Part shown: positions 8,591-17,233 of the stretch, piece after piece
Layout: the number at the start of each line of letters is the position of its first letter
Position numbering within the stretch: the stretch's first letter is position 1
Assembly (NCBI GenBank): GCA_002422995.1
Contig: DIUK01000096.1
Span: 1 to 49,421 of the forward strand
DNA from: Rhodocyclaceae bacterium UBA6160
GTDB lineage: Bacteria > Pseudomonadota > Gammaproteobacteria > Burkholderiales > Rhodocyclaceae
Direction: 5' to 3'
Length of the DNA stretch: 49,421 nt
Notes under the pieces: model-generated
The model's database searches: none
Told to the model about the DNA's origin: nothing
What the model saw: the letters and a program-made list of their open reading frames with translations, nothing else
Program-made: the position numbers and the translations under genes

Positions 8591-9417
8591 TCAATAATGC
8601 ACTCACAATCGACGTGGAAGACTATTTTCAAGTCTCTGCATTTGCATCGCATATTGACCGTGCTACGTGGGATGCATGTGAGTGCCGAGTTGCTCGGAAT
8701 GTCGAACGTATTTTGAAGATACTCGACGAGCATAACGTGAAAGCAACATTTTTTACGCTGGGCTGGGTTGCCGAGCGCTATCCAGACGTTGTTCGCTTAA
8801 TTGTTGCAGATGGACATGAGCTAGCGAGTCATGGCTATGGACATCAGCGCGTGAGTGATTTGAATGCACAGCAATTTTCTGCAGATATTATTCGTGCCAA
8901 ATCTATTTTAGAAGACATCAGTGGCGTACAAGTCATTGGCTACCGAGCGCCTAGTTTTTCTATCGGGGCGAAAAATCGGGTTTGGGCTTTTGAATGTTTG
9001 GCAGAAGCAGGTTATCGATATAGTTCAAGTGTCTATCCTGTAAAACACGATCACTATGGCATGCCTGATGCGCCTAGATTTGCCCATGAAGCACACCCAT
9101 CTCTCATGGAGGTGCCACCAACCACAGTGCGTGCTTTTGCGCGTAATTGGCCGGCGAGTGGTGTAGGTTATTTCAGGTTAATGCCCTATGCGTTGTCACG
9201 GCAGTTAATCTCGCGGGTAAATCAAGTCGATGGTCAAGCGGCGGTGTTTTATTTTCACCCATGGGAGCTGGATAAAGAACAACCACGCATAGCAGGTATT
9301 AGTGCCAAGACAAAATTTCGCCATTACGTCAACATTTCCCGAATGGAAAACAGGCTTAAAAGACTGTTGAATGATTTTCAATGGGGGCGTATGGATCATA
9401 TTTTCCTGCCCTCATGA
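8587..9417 (+). CDS. XrtA-associated polysaccharide deacetylase (NodB + DUF3473)
   Basis: A 276-aa carbohydrate esterase 4-type deacetylase. The catalytic and metal residues are visible: TIDVEDYF near residues 7-14 (Asp9 and Asp12 region), SHGYGH with His82 and His86, RAPSFS, and the later FHPWELD. The C-terminal 70 residues correspond to DUF3473, which marks the XrtA-linked subfamily. It probably removes N-acetyl groups from the exopolysaccharide. There is no clear signal peptide, as is common in this subfamily. It is translationally coupled to both neighbours by ATGA overlaps. Confidence 0.92.
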   Translation: MINNALTIDVEDYFQVSAFASHIDRATWDACECRVARNVERILKILDEHNVKATFFTLGWVAERYPDVVRLIVADGHELASHGYGHQRVSDLNAQQFSADIIRAKSILEDISGVQVIGYRAPSFSIGAKNRVWAFECLAEAGYRYSSSVYPVKHDHYGMPDAPRFAHEAHPSLMEVPPTTVRAFARNWPASGVGYFRLMPYALSRQLISRVNQVDGQAAVFYFHPWELDKEQPRIAGISAKTKFRHYVNISRMENRLKRLLNDFQWGRMDHIFLPS

Positions 9418-10484
9418 CGAAGGTAAATAGCGTTTTACCGTTGCCCCATGCGTTGTCCATCGGTCAATTAGAGAATGATTCGGATGTGGTCGCCAAATGG
9501 GAAGCTTATGTCACAGCAGCACCGAATGCGACATTTTTCCATCGGGCAGGTTGGCAAAATATTCTGCAACGAGTGTTTGGTCACCGGACCTTTTTTCTTT
9601 ATGCCATGCGGCAAGGTGTTATCGAAGGGGTGCTTCCGCTCGCGCAAATTAAAAGCAGGTTATTTGGCAACTCGTTAACCTCACTTCCTTTTGCTGTCTA
9701 TGGCGGTGTAGTCGCGGATAACGATGCAGCAGCCGCAATGCTTGAAAACGCAGCCGAGAAGCTCGCACTTGAATTAGGCGTAGCGCATCTTGAATACCGG
9801 AACCTGCACGCGCACCATACTGATTGGCCAACGCAGGATTTGTATGTCACTTTTCGGAAAGAAATTTTTGCCGAAGAAGAAGCCAATATGCTGGCGATTC
9901 CGCGCAAGCAGCGGGCGATGGTGCGCAAAGGGATAAATTATCAATTGCGAGCAGAGTTTGATTCAACAGCCGACCGGTTTTTTTCGCTGTTTGCCGATAA
10001 TGTGCACCGACATGGCACGCCTGCCTTACCCAAAAAATACTTTCAGGCGCTGTTAAATGAGTTTGGCAAAGATTGCGAAATACTGACTGTAGTTTCACCC
10101 GATGGCAATCCGTTGAGCAGTGTGTTGAGTTTTTATTTTCGCGATGAAATTTTGCCCTATTACGCTGGGGATGCAATCGCTGCGCGTGATTTTGCAGCAA
10201 ATGATTTCAAATACTGGGCATTAATGTGCCATGCGGCAAAGCGGGGCATCAAGGTGTTTGATTACGGACGCAGCAAAGTCGGCACGGGCCCGTATTCTTT
10301 CAAGAAAAATTGGGGCTTTGAGCCGCAACCTTTGTATTACGAATATCGACTCTATCAACGAGAGAGTATTCCGCAAAATAATCCCAACAACCCAAAATAC
10401 AAGCTGATGATCAACTTGTGGCGCCGACTGCCACTGCCAGTTGCAAATTTTTTAGGTCCGTTTATTGTACGGAATCTAGGCTAA
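9414..10484 (+). CDS. FemAB-family XrtA-associated protein (TIGR03019-like)
   Basis: About 356 aa with a double GNAT-like FemAB fold: FFHRAGWQ near the N-terminus, YGGVVAD in the middle and the C-terminal FDYGRSKVGTGPYSFKKNWG that is typical of this family. FemAB relatives transfer amino-acyl or acyl groups to a sugar or peptide acceptor; in XrtA loci the substrate is unproven but is presumed to be the polysaccharide or its precursor. The start is chosen at ATG 9414, which overlaps the upstream stop; an in-frame ATG at 9381 would add 11 residues inside the deacetylase gene. Confidence 0.88.
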   Translation: MTKVNSVLPLPHALSIGQLENDSDVVAKWEAYVTAAPNATFFHRAGWQNILQRVFGHRTFFLYAMRQGVIEGVLPLAQIKSRLFGNSLTSLPFAVYGGVVADNDAAAAMLENAAEKLALELGVAHLEYRNLHAHHTDWPTQDLYVTFRKEIFAEEEANMLAIPRKQRAMVRKGINYQLRAEFDSTADRFFSLFADNVHRHGTPALPKKYFQALLNEFGKDCEILTVVSPDGNPLSSVLSFYFRDEILPYYAGDAIAARDFAANDFKYWALMCHAAKRGIKVFDYGRSKVGTGPYSFKKNWGFEPQPLYYEYRLYQRESIPQNNPNNPKYKLMINLWRRLPLPVANFLGPFIVRNLG

Positions 10485-10510
10485 GTTACTAAGACACGAG
10501 CGAATTGCCT

Positions 10511-11722
10511 ATGGCCAAGCTGCTTTATCTCGTGCATCGCCTACCGTATCCGCCGAATAAGGGCGATAAAGTACGTTCTTACAATCTGCTCAAACATCTA
10601 TCGCAGTGCCACCAGATTTACCTGGGGACCTTTATTGATGATCCTGCAGACGCACCTTATCTTGAAAAAGTGCGCAGCTTGTGCACCGAAATGTATATCG
10701 GTCGTCTTTCGCCATCACTGGCTAAGCTGCGCAGCTTGGTGGGGTTGTTCACAGGCGAGGCGCTCTCGCTGCCTTATTATCGGGATAAAGGATTGCGCGA
10801 CTGGATTAAAGCCGTCCGTATGCGCGAGCCGATTGACGGTGCGGTTGTTTTTTCATCTGTCATGGCGGATTACATTCCAGATATGCAACAGCTGCCAACC
10901 TTGGTCGATTTTGTTGATATGGATTCGGCAAAATGGACGCAATATGCCACTACGCACCGCTGGCCAATGTCGTCGATTTATCGACGTGAAGGCCGAAAGT
11001 TGCTGCAATTTGAACGTGCTGTCGCACAGCGGTCACGGCGTTCTTTTTTTGTGACAGCGGCTGAGACCGCTTTATTTGTTCAGGCCGCGCCTGAGAGTAT
11101 TGATCGTGTAGAAGCGATGAGCAATGGCGTTGATGCCGATTTTTTTTCACCAGCGCATCAGTTTCCCTCACCGTATCCTGCACATGAAATACCGATTGTT
11201 TTTACTGGCGCGATGGATTATTGGCCGAATATCGATGCTGCATTATGGTTTGCAACCTCCATATTGCCAACCTTAAAGCAGCAGCATCCTGCGCTAAGGT
11301 TCTACGTTGTCGGTCGCAGTCCGGATGCTTCCATCATATCGCTTGCAACTGACCCAACTGCAGGTATCGTGGTCACGGGCACGGTAGACGATGTACGGCC
11401 TTATATTGCTCATGCGGCGCTCATTGTGGCGCCTTTGCGTATTGCGCGGGGCATTCAAAACAAAGTGCTTGAAGCCATGGCCATGGCTAAAGCCGTAGTT
11501 GCTTCATCCACCTGTGCCGAGCCGATTGACGCACAGCATGGCACAGACATACTCTGCGCAACCCATGCGGAAGATTACGTAAAAGAAATCAGCCGACTGC
11601 TAGCCGCACCTGTCTTGGCTAGTCAGATTGGCATGGCTGCGCGCGCCAAGGTTGTCAGTCAGTATAGTTGGCATGCTCATTTGTCAAAGATAGATCGTTA
11701 TATTGAGGAGGCTATGAAATGA
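10511..11722 (+). CDS. XrtA-type glycosyltransferase, GT4 (TIGR03087-like)
   Basis: About 403 aa GT-B fold enzyme. The N-terminus AKLLYLVHRLPYPPNKGDKV and the donor-side motifs IARGIQNKVLEAMAMAKAVV near residue 320 match the PEP-CTERM/XrtA GT family that lies next to exosortase A. It transfers an activated sugar to the lipid-linked repeat unit at the cytoplasmic face. The start is ATG 10511; a TTG two codons earlier is in frame. A 4-base ATGA overlap couples it to xrtA. Confidence 0.92.
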   Translation: MAKLLYLVHRLPYPPNKGDKVRSYNLLKHLSQCHQIYLGTFIDDPADAPYLEKVRSLCTEMYIGRLSPSLAKLRSLVGLFTGEALSLPYYRDKGLRDWIKAVRMREPIDGAVVFSSVMADYIPDMQQLPTLVDFVDMDSAKWTQYATTHRWPMSSIYRREGRKLLQFERAVAQRSRRSFFVTAAETALFVQAAPESIDRVEAMSNGVDADFFSPAHQFPSPYPAHEIPIVFTGAMDYWPNIDAALWFATSILPTLKQQHPALRFYVVGRSPDASIISLATDPTAGIVVTGTVDDVRPYIAHAALIVAPLRIARGIQNKVLEAMAMAKAVVASSTCAEPIDAQHGTDILCATHAEDYVKEISRLLAAPVLASQIGMAARAKVVSQYSWHAHLSKIDRYIEEAMK

Positions 11723-13326
11723 GCATAAAAGCTGTTGCTGCTCGTATAAACGCCGTCTTGCCAGCGCCGACTTTATCCTGGCATTTTGCAACGCTTGCTA
11801 TTACTTTTGCCGTGCTCGGTCTGGCAGCAATTTACGCAGATACCGTGCAGGGCATGGTATCGATCTGGTGGCGGTCAGAGACATTTACCCACGCGTTTTT
11901 GGTTGCCCCCATCAGCCTGTGGTTGATATGGGAAAAACGTGCAGTATTAGCACGCTACCAACCGCGTCCCGCTTTATGGCTTGCTTTGCCTTTGGCAGCA
12001 TTGGGGTTTGGCTGGCTCCTGGGTGAGCTAGCTGCAGTCAATGCCGTCACCCAGCTTGCTTGGGTGGCGATGGTTATTTTGACGGTGCCACTGATTATCG
12101 GTATACCTGCCGCGCGGCAAATTACCTTTCCGCTGCTCTTTTTATTGTTTGCCGTACCCATTGGTGAATTTGTTATGCCCAAGTTCATGGAATGGACAGC
12201 CACCATGACAGTTTTTGGCTTGCGTGCATCCGGTATTCCGGTTTATCAAGAAGGCTTGCAGTTTGTGATTCCTTCGGGGCGCTGGTCTGTGGTTGAAGCT
12301 TGTAGCGGTGTGCGCTATTTGATTGCCTCGCTTACCGTAGGCACTTTATTTGCCTACCTCAATTATCAATCGACCAAGCGGCGCCTGATTTTTATTCTGA
12401 TTTCTTTACTCGTCCCTATCGTAGCAAACTGGGTACGTGCTTATATCATTGTGATGCTGGGACACTTATCGGGGAATGAGCTTGCTGCAGGCGCTGACCA
12501 TCTGATCTATGGCTGGGCCTTTTTTGGTGTAGTGATTATGATTATGTTTGCTATTGGCATGCGTTGGCGTGAAGATGAAAATCAAGCGTTGCCTGTCAGC
12601 CCCTCCAAGGCTAGCGATGCGTCAGCCACACAACAAAAAAGTCAGTCAGTTGCAAGGCGCATTGTGTCACCGATCATGCTGGCTGCTTTTGTTTTAGCGA
12701 TTGCGCTATTACCTTATGGCGCTTTAAAGTTAGTGGAGGCACAAAATAGCCTAACAGTACCCACGCTCTCACTTAAGCCATTAGCGATAGCTGGTTGGCG
12801 AGAAGCAGCGACTGACTTGCCGGCATGGCAGCCGTCATTTCCTAACCCGTCGCTGAAAGAAATGGCCACTTTCAGCAAAGCGTCGCATCAAGTCAGTGTG
12901 CAAGTTTTTTATTACAGACAACAGGGTTACGATAGGAAGCTGATTAGTTCAGAAAATACGCTAGTAAAAAGCAGTGACACTGCCTGGTTAACCATTGCGC
13001 GCGGTGTTCAGGAAGTAAAAATTGCAGGTCAGTCGTTCGTCGCTAAAAGCGCAATTTTGCAGCAGCAAAGTGCGCTTGGCTCATCACCCATGCAATTCCG
13101 CGTAGTGCATTGGTACTGGATTGATGGCAGATATGTGAGTAATGATCATCTAGGCAAGCTGTGGCTGGCGTGGGCCAAGTTGCGTGGCCGAGGCGATGAT
13201 GCAGCGGCTATTTTTGTGTATTCAAAAGTAGGCGCTTTGGATGAGCAGACAGCGCTCAATGGTTTCATTGCAGATACTGGGCGTGCCTTAGCGGATTTGT
13301 TAGCGCAAACCCGGCATGTTCGTTAA
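11719..13326 (+). CDS. xrtA: exosortase A fused to an EpsI domain
   Basis: A 535-aa inner-membrane protein. Residues 1-290 are the exosortase: about eight membrane segments with the catalytic triad Cys195 (in EACSGVRY), Arg240 (in NWVRAY) and His261 (in ADHLIYGW). This enzyme cleaves C-terminal PEP-CTERM sorting signals, a role known for the family. Residues about 310-535 hold one membrane helix and a periplasmic EpsI domain (WRDG-like core ALGSSPMQFRVVHWYWIDG). EpsI is a separate gene in some loci and fused in others. The first 25 bases after codon 11 contain one copy of a dispersed repeat (11751-11775). No PEP-CTERM substrate lies in this window. Confidence 0.95.
   Translation: MSIKAVAARINAVLPAPTLSWHFATLAITFAVLGLAAIYADTVQGMVSIWWRSETFTHAFLVAPISLWLIWEKRAVLARYQPRPALWLALPLAALGFGWLLGELAAVNAVTQLAWVAMVILTVPLIIGIPAARQITFPLLFLLFAVPIGEFVMPKFMEWTATMTVFGLRASGIPVYQEGLQFVIPSGRWSVVEACSGVRYLIASLTVGTLFAYLNYQSTKRRLIFILISLLVPIVANWVRAYIIVMLGHLSGNELAAGADHLIYGWAFFGVVIMIMFAIGMRWREDENQALPVSPSKASDASATQQKSQSVARRIVSPIMLAAFVLAIALLPYGALKLVEAQNSLTVPTLSLKPLAIAGWREAATDLPAWQPSFPNPSLKEMATFSKASHQVSVQVFYYRQQGYDRKLISSENTLVKSSDTAWLTIARGVQEVKIAGQSFVAKSAILQQQSALGSSPMQFRVVHWYWIDGRYVSNDHLGKLWLAWAKLRGRGDDAAAIFVYSKVGALDEQTALNGFIADTGRALADLLAQTRHVR
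11751..11775 (+). repeat. dispersed 25-bp repeat, copy 1 (inside xrtA)
   Basis: This copy carries CGCCGTCTTG followed by CCAGCGCCGACTTTA, 23 of 25 bases identical to the copy at 32841. It lies in frame in xrtA and encodes AVLPAPTL (residues 12-19), close to the AVSPAPTF made by copy 2 in another gene. Confidence 0.5.
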
Positions 13327-13382
13327 GCGAGAAGATAGGCAAGCATGCTATCCGTCCACGCATCAGTTCACATTCAGGCTCT

Positions 13383-13406
13383 AAATCAATCAAGAGTAAT
13401 TGATTT
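13383..13406 (+). other. hairpin in the gap after xrtA
   Basis: In the 107-base gap between xrtA and the next glycosyltransferase, AAATCAAT (13383-13390) pairs with ATTGATTT (13399-13406) around an 8-base loop, with a run of T about 9 bases further on (13417-13422). It could be an attenuator or weak terminator. The gap is one of the larger ones in this plus-strand operon, so partial uncoupling of the downstream genes here is possible. Confidence 0.35.
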
Positions 13407-13433
13407 GATCTACCCATTTTTTAAGTTGATGAC

Positions 13434-14615
13434 ATGAAAATTCTGTATCACCATCGCACCGCTTCGAAAGATGGCCAAGCCGTCCATATTGAAGAAATGA
13501 TCAATGCAATGCGTGCTCAAGGCCATGAAGTGCGCGTGGTTTCACCCGCACCCGATCATGCCAGTCACGCAGGGCAAATGGGCAATAAAGTCAGCTGGGT
13601 ACATCGTTTGCGGAATTTTTTGCCCAAAGCGCTGTATGAGCTCTTGGAGCTGGCTTATAGCCTGGTGGCTTATCGACGTTTAGCGCGTATGGCCAGAGAT
13701 TTTCAGCCAGATGTAATTTACGAGCGCTACAACCTTTATCTGCTTGCAGGTGTCATGCTTAAACGGCGGCAAGGCATCCCGTTGCTTCTTGAAGTCAATG
13801 CGCCGTTGGTCTTTGAACGCTCTCAGCATAGCGGTGGTTTGGCTTTACCGCGCCTGGCGCGGTGGGCTGAAGGATGGGCCTGGCGCAGTGCAGATTATGT
13901 GTTGCCTGTCACGCACGTGTTAGCCAGCCACGTGAAAGCCTATGGCGTACCTGATACACGTATCGCCGTGATTGCCAATGGCATTAACCGCGCGCATTTC
14001 GCCGTCTCACCAGCGCCGACTTTTGCCAAAGAACAGCATGGCCTTGTTGGCAAACTTGTGCTGGGTTTTACTGGCTTCGTGCGTGAATGGCATGGAGTGG
14101 ATCGCGTGGTTCGCTGGATGGCAACGCCTGCAGCGCCCAGCCATTTACACTTGGTCATTGTCGGCGATGGGCCAGTGCGGGCTGACTTGGAAGCGCTGGC
14201 AAAGCAGCTTGACATCAGCGATCGCGTGCGCTTTACCGGCGTGATCCATCGCGATAAAGTACCTGACTGGGTGTCAGCCTTTGACATCGCCTTGCAACCG
14301 GCCGTCGTCCCTTACGCCTCGCCCTTGAAGTTAATGGAATATCTTGTGCTGGGTAAAGCCATCATTGCGCCGCGCACGCCGAACTTGCTGGAAGTGTTAA
14401 CGGACGGTGACAATGCGCTTATGTTTGATGCAGAAGAACCGATGGGTTTCGAGCAAGCCTTGAGCCGTTTATGCACTGACGAATTATTGCGTCAAAAACT
14501 TGGGGCAGGTGCGCATGCCACCATAGCAAAACTTGATTTAACCTGGGATGGCAATGCACAACGCGTGGTAAACCTGGCCCGGCAAGCGATCACCGCATCT
14601 GCAGCCGCAAGATGA
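13434..14615 (+). CDS. glycosyltransferase, GT4
   Basis: A 393-aa GT-B enzyme. The N-terminal KILYHHRTASKDGQAVHIEE is the acceptor-side glycine/histidine loop, and the C-terminal half has the GT4 donor site (VIVGDGP near residue 243, then the SPLKLMEYLVLGKAIIAP region, ending in an E-rich cap). It adds a sugar in repeat-unit synthesis; the sugar is unknown. ATG 13434 is the first start after a 107-base gap. Bases 14000-14024 form a copy of the dispersed repeat within the linker between the two lobes. Confidence 0.88.
   Translation: MKILYHHRTASKDGQAVHIEEMINAMRAQGHEVRVVSPAPDHASHAGQMGNKVSWVHRLRNFLPKALYELLELAYSLVAYRRLARMARDFQPDVIYERYNLYLLAGVMLKRRQGIPLLLEVNAPLVFERSQHSGGLALPRLARWAEGWAWRSADYVLPVTHVLASHVKAYGVPDTRIAVIANGINRAHFAVSPAPTFAKEQHGLVGKLVLGFTGFVREWHGVDRVVRWMATPAAPSHLHLVIVGDGPVRADLEALAKQLDISDRVRFTGVIHRDKVPDWVSAFDIALQPAVVPYASPLKLMEYLVLGKAIIAPRTPNLLEVLTDGDNALMFDAEEPMGFEQALSRLCTDELLRQKLGAGAHATIAKLDLTWDGNAQRVVNLARQAITASAAAR
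14000..14024 (+). repeat. dispersed 25-bp repeat, copy 2 (inside GT4 gene)
   Basis: CGCCGTCTCA followed by CCAGCGCCGACTTTT, 24 of 25 bases identical to the intergenic copy at 32841. It is in frame and encodes AVSPAPTF (residues 190-197) in the interdomain linker, a place that tolerates insertion. Confidence 0.55.
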
Positions 14616-14631
14616 TTCAGACTGATTGACT

Positions 14632-15795
14632 ATGTCAGGGAAATTGCCTCTTCATATCGTACATCTGGTGTATCGGTTTTCCACTGGCGGGTTGGAAAAT
14701 GTCATTGTCCAGCTGGTCAATGGCCTGCCATCAACACAGTTTCGCCATACTGTCGTAGCGATTAGTGACGTAGACGCGACATTTGCCAAGCGCATCACGC
14801 AGCCGAATGTCGAGGTCATTGCGCTGCATAAGCCACCCGGCCAGCCGTTCAGGTTGTATCCCAAAATGTATCGCTTGCTGCGCCGTCTGCAAGCCGACGT
14901 GCTGCACAGTTGCAATCTCGCCGCCATGGAATTTGCTCCGATAGCCGCACTCGCTCGCGTGCCTTTGCGCGTGCATGCAGAGCACGGCTGGGACGTGGGC
15001 GAATTGGATGGCCATAACCGGCGCTACCGGTTTTTGCGGCAACTACTTAAACCTTTTGTGCATGAATTTATCGCCGTGGCCGAGCCGCAAAGACGCTATT
15101 TGCAAAACAGTATTGGCGTCGCATCAAAACATCTGCATGTCATTCCAAACGGCGTGGATACCGAGCGTTTTCACCCACGTCGCGATGATGATGCGTTACC
15201 CGCAGGCTTTCCATTTCAGCGCGGCAAGCATTGGGTGATCGGTACTATTGGCCGTCAGGCCGCCGTGAAAAATCCGCTACTGTTAGTGGATAGTTTTATC
15301 CAGATCATCCAGTCCCAAGCACCCGACACCCACACCTTGCGCCTCGTGATGGTGGGTGACGGCCCCTTGCATGCATCCATCGTACAACGCATTGCCGAAG
15401 CTAACGTAGCCGACAAAGTGTGGCTAGCCGGTGTGCGCGCCGATATTCCTGAATTGCTGCGTGCGATGGATTGCTTTGTGTTGCCATCCTTGTCGGAAGC
15501 CACCTCATGCACATTGCAAGAAGCAATGGCCACTGCACTACCCATCATCGCTACGCAAGTGGGCGGCAATGCTGCGTTGCTGGACGATGGCCGCTATGGC
15601 AGCCTGGTGCCGTCAGAAAATGTCACGGCGCTGGCGGCCGAAATGCTCAAACAATATGGCTTGCGTGAAAAACAGGCTAATCTGGCCGCAAGAGAATCTA
15701 TTGTTGAACAGTATGGGTTGTCCGCCGTATTGGCGCGTTATGACAACGTGTTTAGCCGTGCCCTATCGCCGGCGCAACGTGCGCATTTAGCTTAA
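14632..15795 (+). CDS. XrtA-type glycosyltransferase, GT4 (TIGR03088-like)
   Basis: About 387 aa GT-B enzyme. PLHIVHLVYRFSTGGLENV at the N-terminus is the signature of the XrtA-linked GT family commonly called sugar transferase 2. The donor-site motif VMVGDGPLH and the later LPSLSEATSCTLQEAMATAL are those of GT4. The start is ATG 14632, two codons after an in-frame TTG. There is a 16-base gap to the previous gene and 14 to the next. Confidence 0.9.
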   Translation: MSGKLPLHIVHLVYRFSTGGLENVIVQLVNGLPSTQFRHTVVAISDVDATFAKRITQPNVEVIALHKPPGQPFRLYPKMYRLLRRLQADVLHSCNLAAMEFAPIAALARVPLRVHAEHGWDVGELDGHNRRYRFLRQLLKPFVHEFIAVAEPQRRYLQNSIGVASKHLHVIPNGVDTERFHPRRDDDALPAGFPFQRGKHWVIGTIGRQAAVKNPLLLVDSFIQIIQSQAPDTHTLRLVMVGDGPLHASIVQRIAEANVADKVWLAGVRADIPELLRAMDCFVLPSLSEATSCTLQEAMATALPIIATQVGGNAALLDDGRYGSLVPSENVTALAAEMLKQYGLREKQANLAARESIVEQYGLSAVLARYDNVFSRALSPAQRAHLA

Positions 15796-15809
15796 AAGGA
15801 AGCGTCACA

Positions 15810-16997
15810 GTGAAACGCCTAAAAATTCTGATGCTGACCCGGCTTTTTCCTAGCCATGCTTTCCCTGCCTTTGGCACGTTCTGTATCGAACGCGCCAAAG
15901 CCTTGGCCGCTCATGCAGAGGTGCGCGTCATGGTGCCCACGCCTTATTACCCCCAATGGCTGCCTGGCAAAGAAGACTGGAAAAAATGGACCCGTGTTGA
16001 GCGCCAAGGCACAGTAGAAGGCAATATCCATGTCACCTATCCGCGCTATGCCTCCGTGCCAGGCACAGCCACCTGGTTGCAGGGTGTCACCATGGCGCAC
16101 AGCGCGCGTCGCGATCTTGAATCAAGCTATGGCGATTGGCGGCCCGATGTGATTGATGGCCATTTTGCTTTTCCCGATGGTTATGCGGCAGTTCAACTAG
16201 GGCGCAGCATCGGCGCGCCTGTGGTGGTGACCTGCCACGGCTCGGATCTGCGCCAATACCCGGATATCCCCGTAGCAGGCACTATGACGCGCTGGACATT
16301 GCGTCATGCCGATCGCGTTATTTCAGTCAGCTCCGATTTAATGCGCCGTAGCATTGAGTTAGGTTGCCCAACGGAAAGGGCGGTCTTTCTAACCAATGGC
16401 GTTGACCCGTCAAAATTTTCAGTTCGACCTCAACAGGCATGTCGCACCCAGCTGGGTTTGCCTTTAGATAGAAAAATAGGCGTGTATGTCGGTTTTTTGA
16501 TCGACCGTAAAGATCAATCGCTGATTTTGCATGCCTTGGTTGAGATCAGAAAACAAGGTGCAGAAGTTCCTCTTGTCGTGTTGGTCGGCGATGGCCCTAA
16601 CCGGCAAAAGCTGGAAAATGAAGTGGTATCGCTAGGGCTGCAAAATGATGTCATGCTCGTAGGCCAGCAGCGGCATGATGAAGTCGCCCAATGGATGGGG
16701 GCTGCCGACTGGCTGCTTTTGTCGAGTAGTTCCGAGGGCTGGGCAACGGTTTACTTCGAAGCAATGGCATGTGGCCGGCCAGTAATTACATCAAACGTGA
16801 GCTCGGCCAAGGATGCCATTCATCAACCCGCGTATGGCAGCGTTGTTGAGCCGCGCACTGCAGTGGCTTTTGCAGCCGCCATGCAAGCCGCCATGCAAAC
16901 AAGATTTGATGAAAATATCATTCGAGCATACGCCGAACAAAATAGCTGGGATAAATGGGCTGATAATGCAATGCGCTTGTTTGTCAGCCTGGCTTGA
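15810..16997 (+). CDS. glycosyltransferase, GT4
   Basis: A 395-aa GT-B enzyme starting at GTG 15810, supported by AAGGA at 15796-15800. The N-terminus LKILMLTRLFPSHAFPAFGT is the loop seen in GT4 enzymes of the PelF/WcaL-like type, and TCHGSDLRQYPD, VVLVGDGPNR and SSSSEGWATVYFEAMACG mark the acceptor and donor sites. It is the third GT4 enzyme in a row, consistent with a repeat unit of at least three to four sugars. Confidence 0.9.
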   Translation: MKRLKILMLTRLFPSHAFPAFGTFCIERAKALAAHAEVRVMVPTPYYPQWLPGKEDWKKWTRVERQGTVEGNIHVTYPRYASVPGTATWLQGVTMAHSARRDLESSYGDWRPDVIDGHFAFPDGYAAVQLGRSIGAPVVVTCHGSDLRQYPDIPVAGTMTRWTLRHADRVISVSSDLMRRSIELGCPTERAVFLTNGVDPSKFSVRPQQACRTQLGLPLDRKIGVYVGFLIDRKDQSLILHALVEIRKQGAEVPLVVLVGDGPNRQKLENEVVSLGLQNDVMLVGQQRHDEVAQWMGAADWLLLSSSSEGWATVYFEAMACGRPVITSNVSSAKDAIHQPAYGSVVEPRTAVAFAAAMQAAMQTRFDENIIRAYAEQNSWDKWADNAMRLFVSLA

Positions 16998-17059
16998 ATA
17001 AAAGTGTCTGCAAGCAAATTAACCTCTGTCTCATTTGAAACAGTTTATAAGGTGTAACG

Positions 17060-17233
17060 ATGGAAGCTTTGTTGCTCACATTAGATGTCATTACCCTAAT
17101 TGCCTTATGTATTTTTGTCCTCAGGGTAGCGCGCACAGGGGATGATGCGAACATGGGCTGGCTAGGCTATTCATTGCACCGCGTAAGAAAAATCAAGAAA
17201 ACATTCGCCGATCAAGGAGATCCGCATGCGTGA
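17060..17233 (+). CDS. 57-aa single-pass membrane protein
   Basis: A short frame of 57 residues beginning MEALLLTLDVITLIALCIFV: one membrane helix (about 4-22), then RVARTGDD and a basic tail (HRVRKIKKTF). TAAGG stands 7 bases before ATG 17060. Its end overlaps the start of the O-ligase by 8 bases, so the two are probably translationally coupled. It fills an otherwise unexplained gap in a tight operon. I do not recognise the family; a small partner of the O-ligase is a guess from position. Confidence 0.62.
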   Translation: MEALLLTLDVITLIALCIFVLRVARTGDDANMGWLGYSLHRVRKIKKTFADQGDPHA

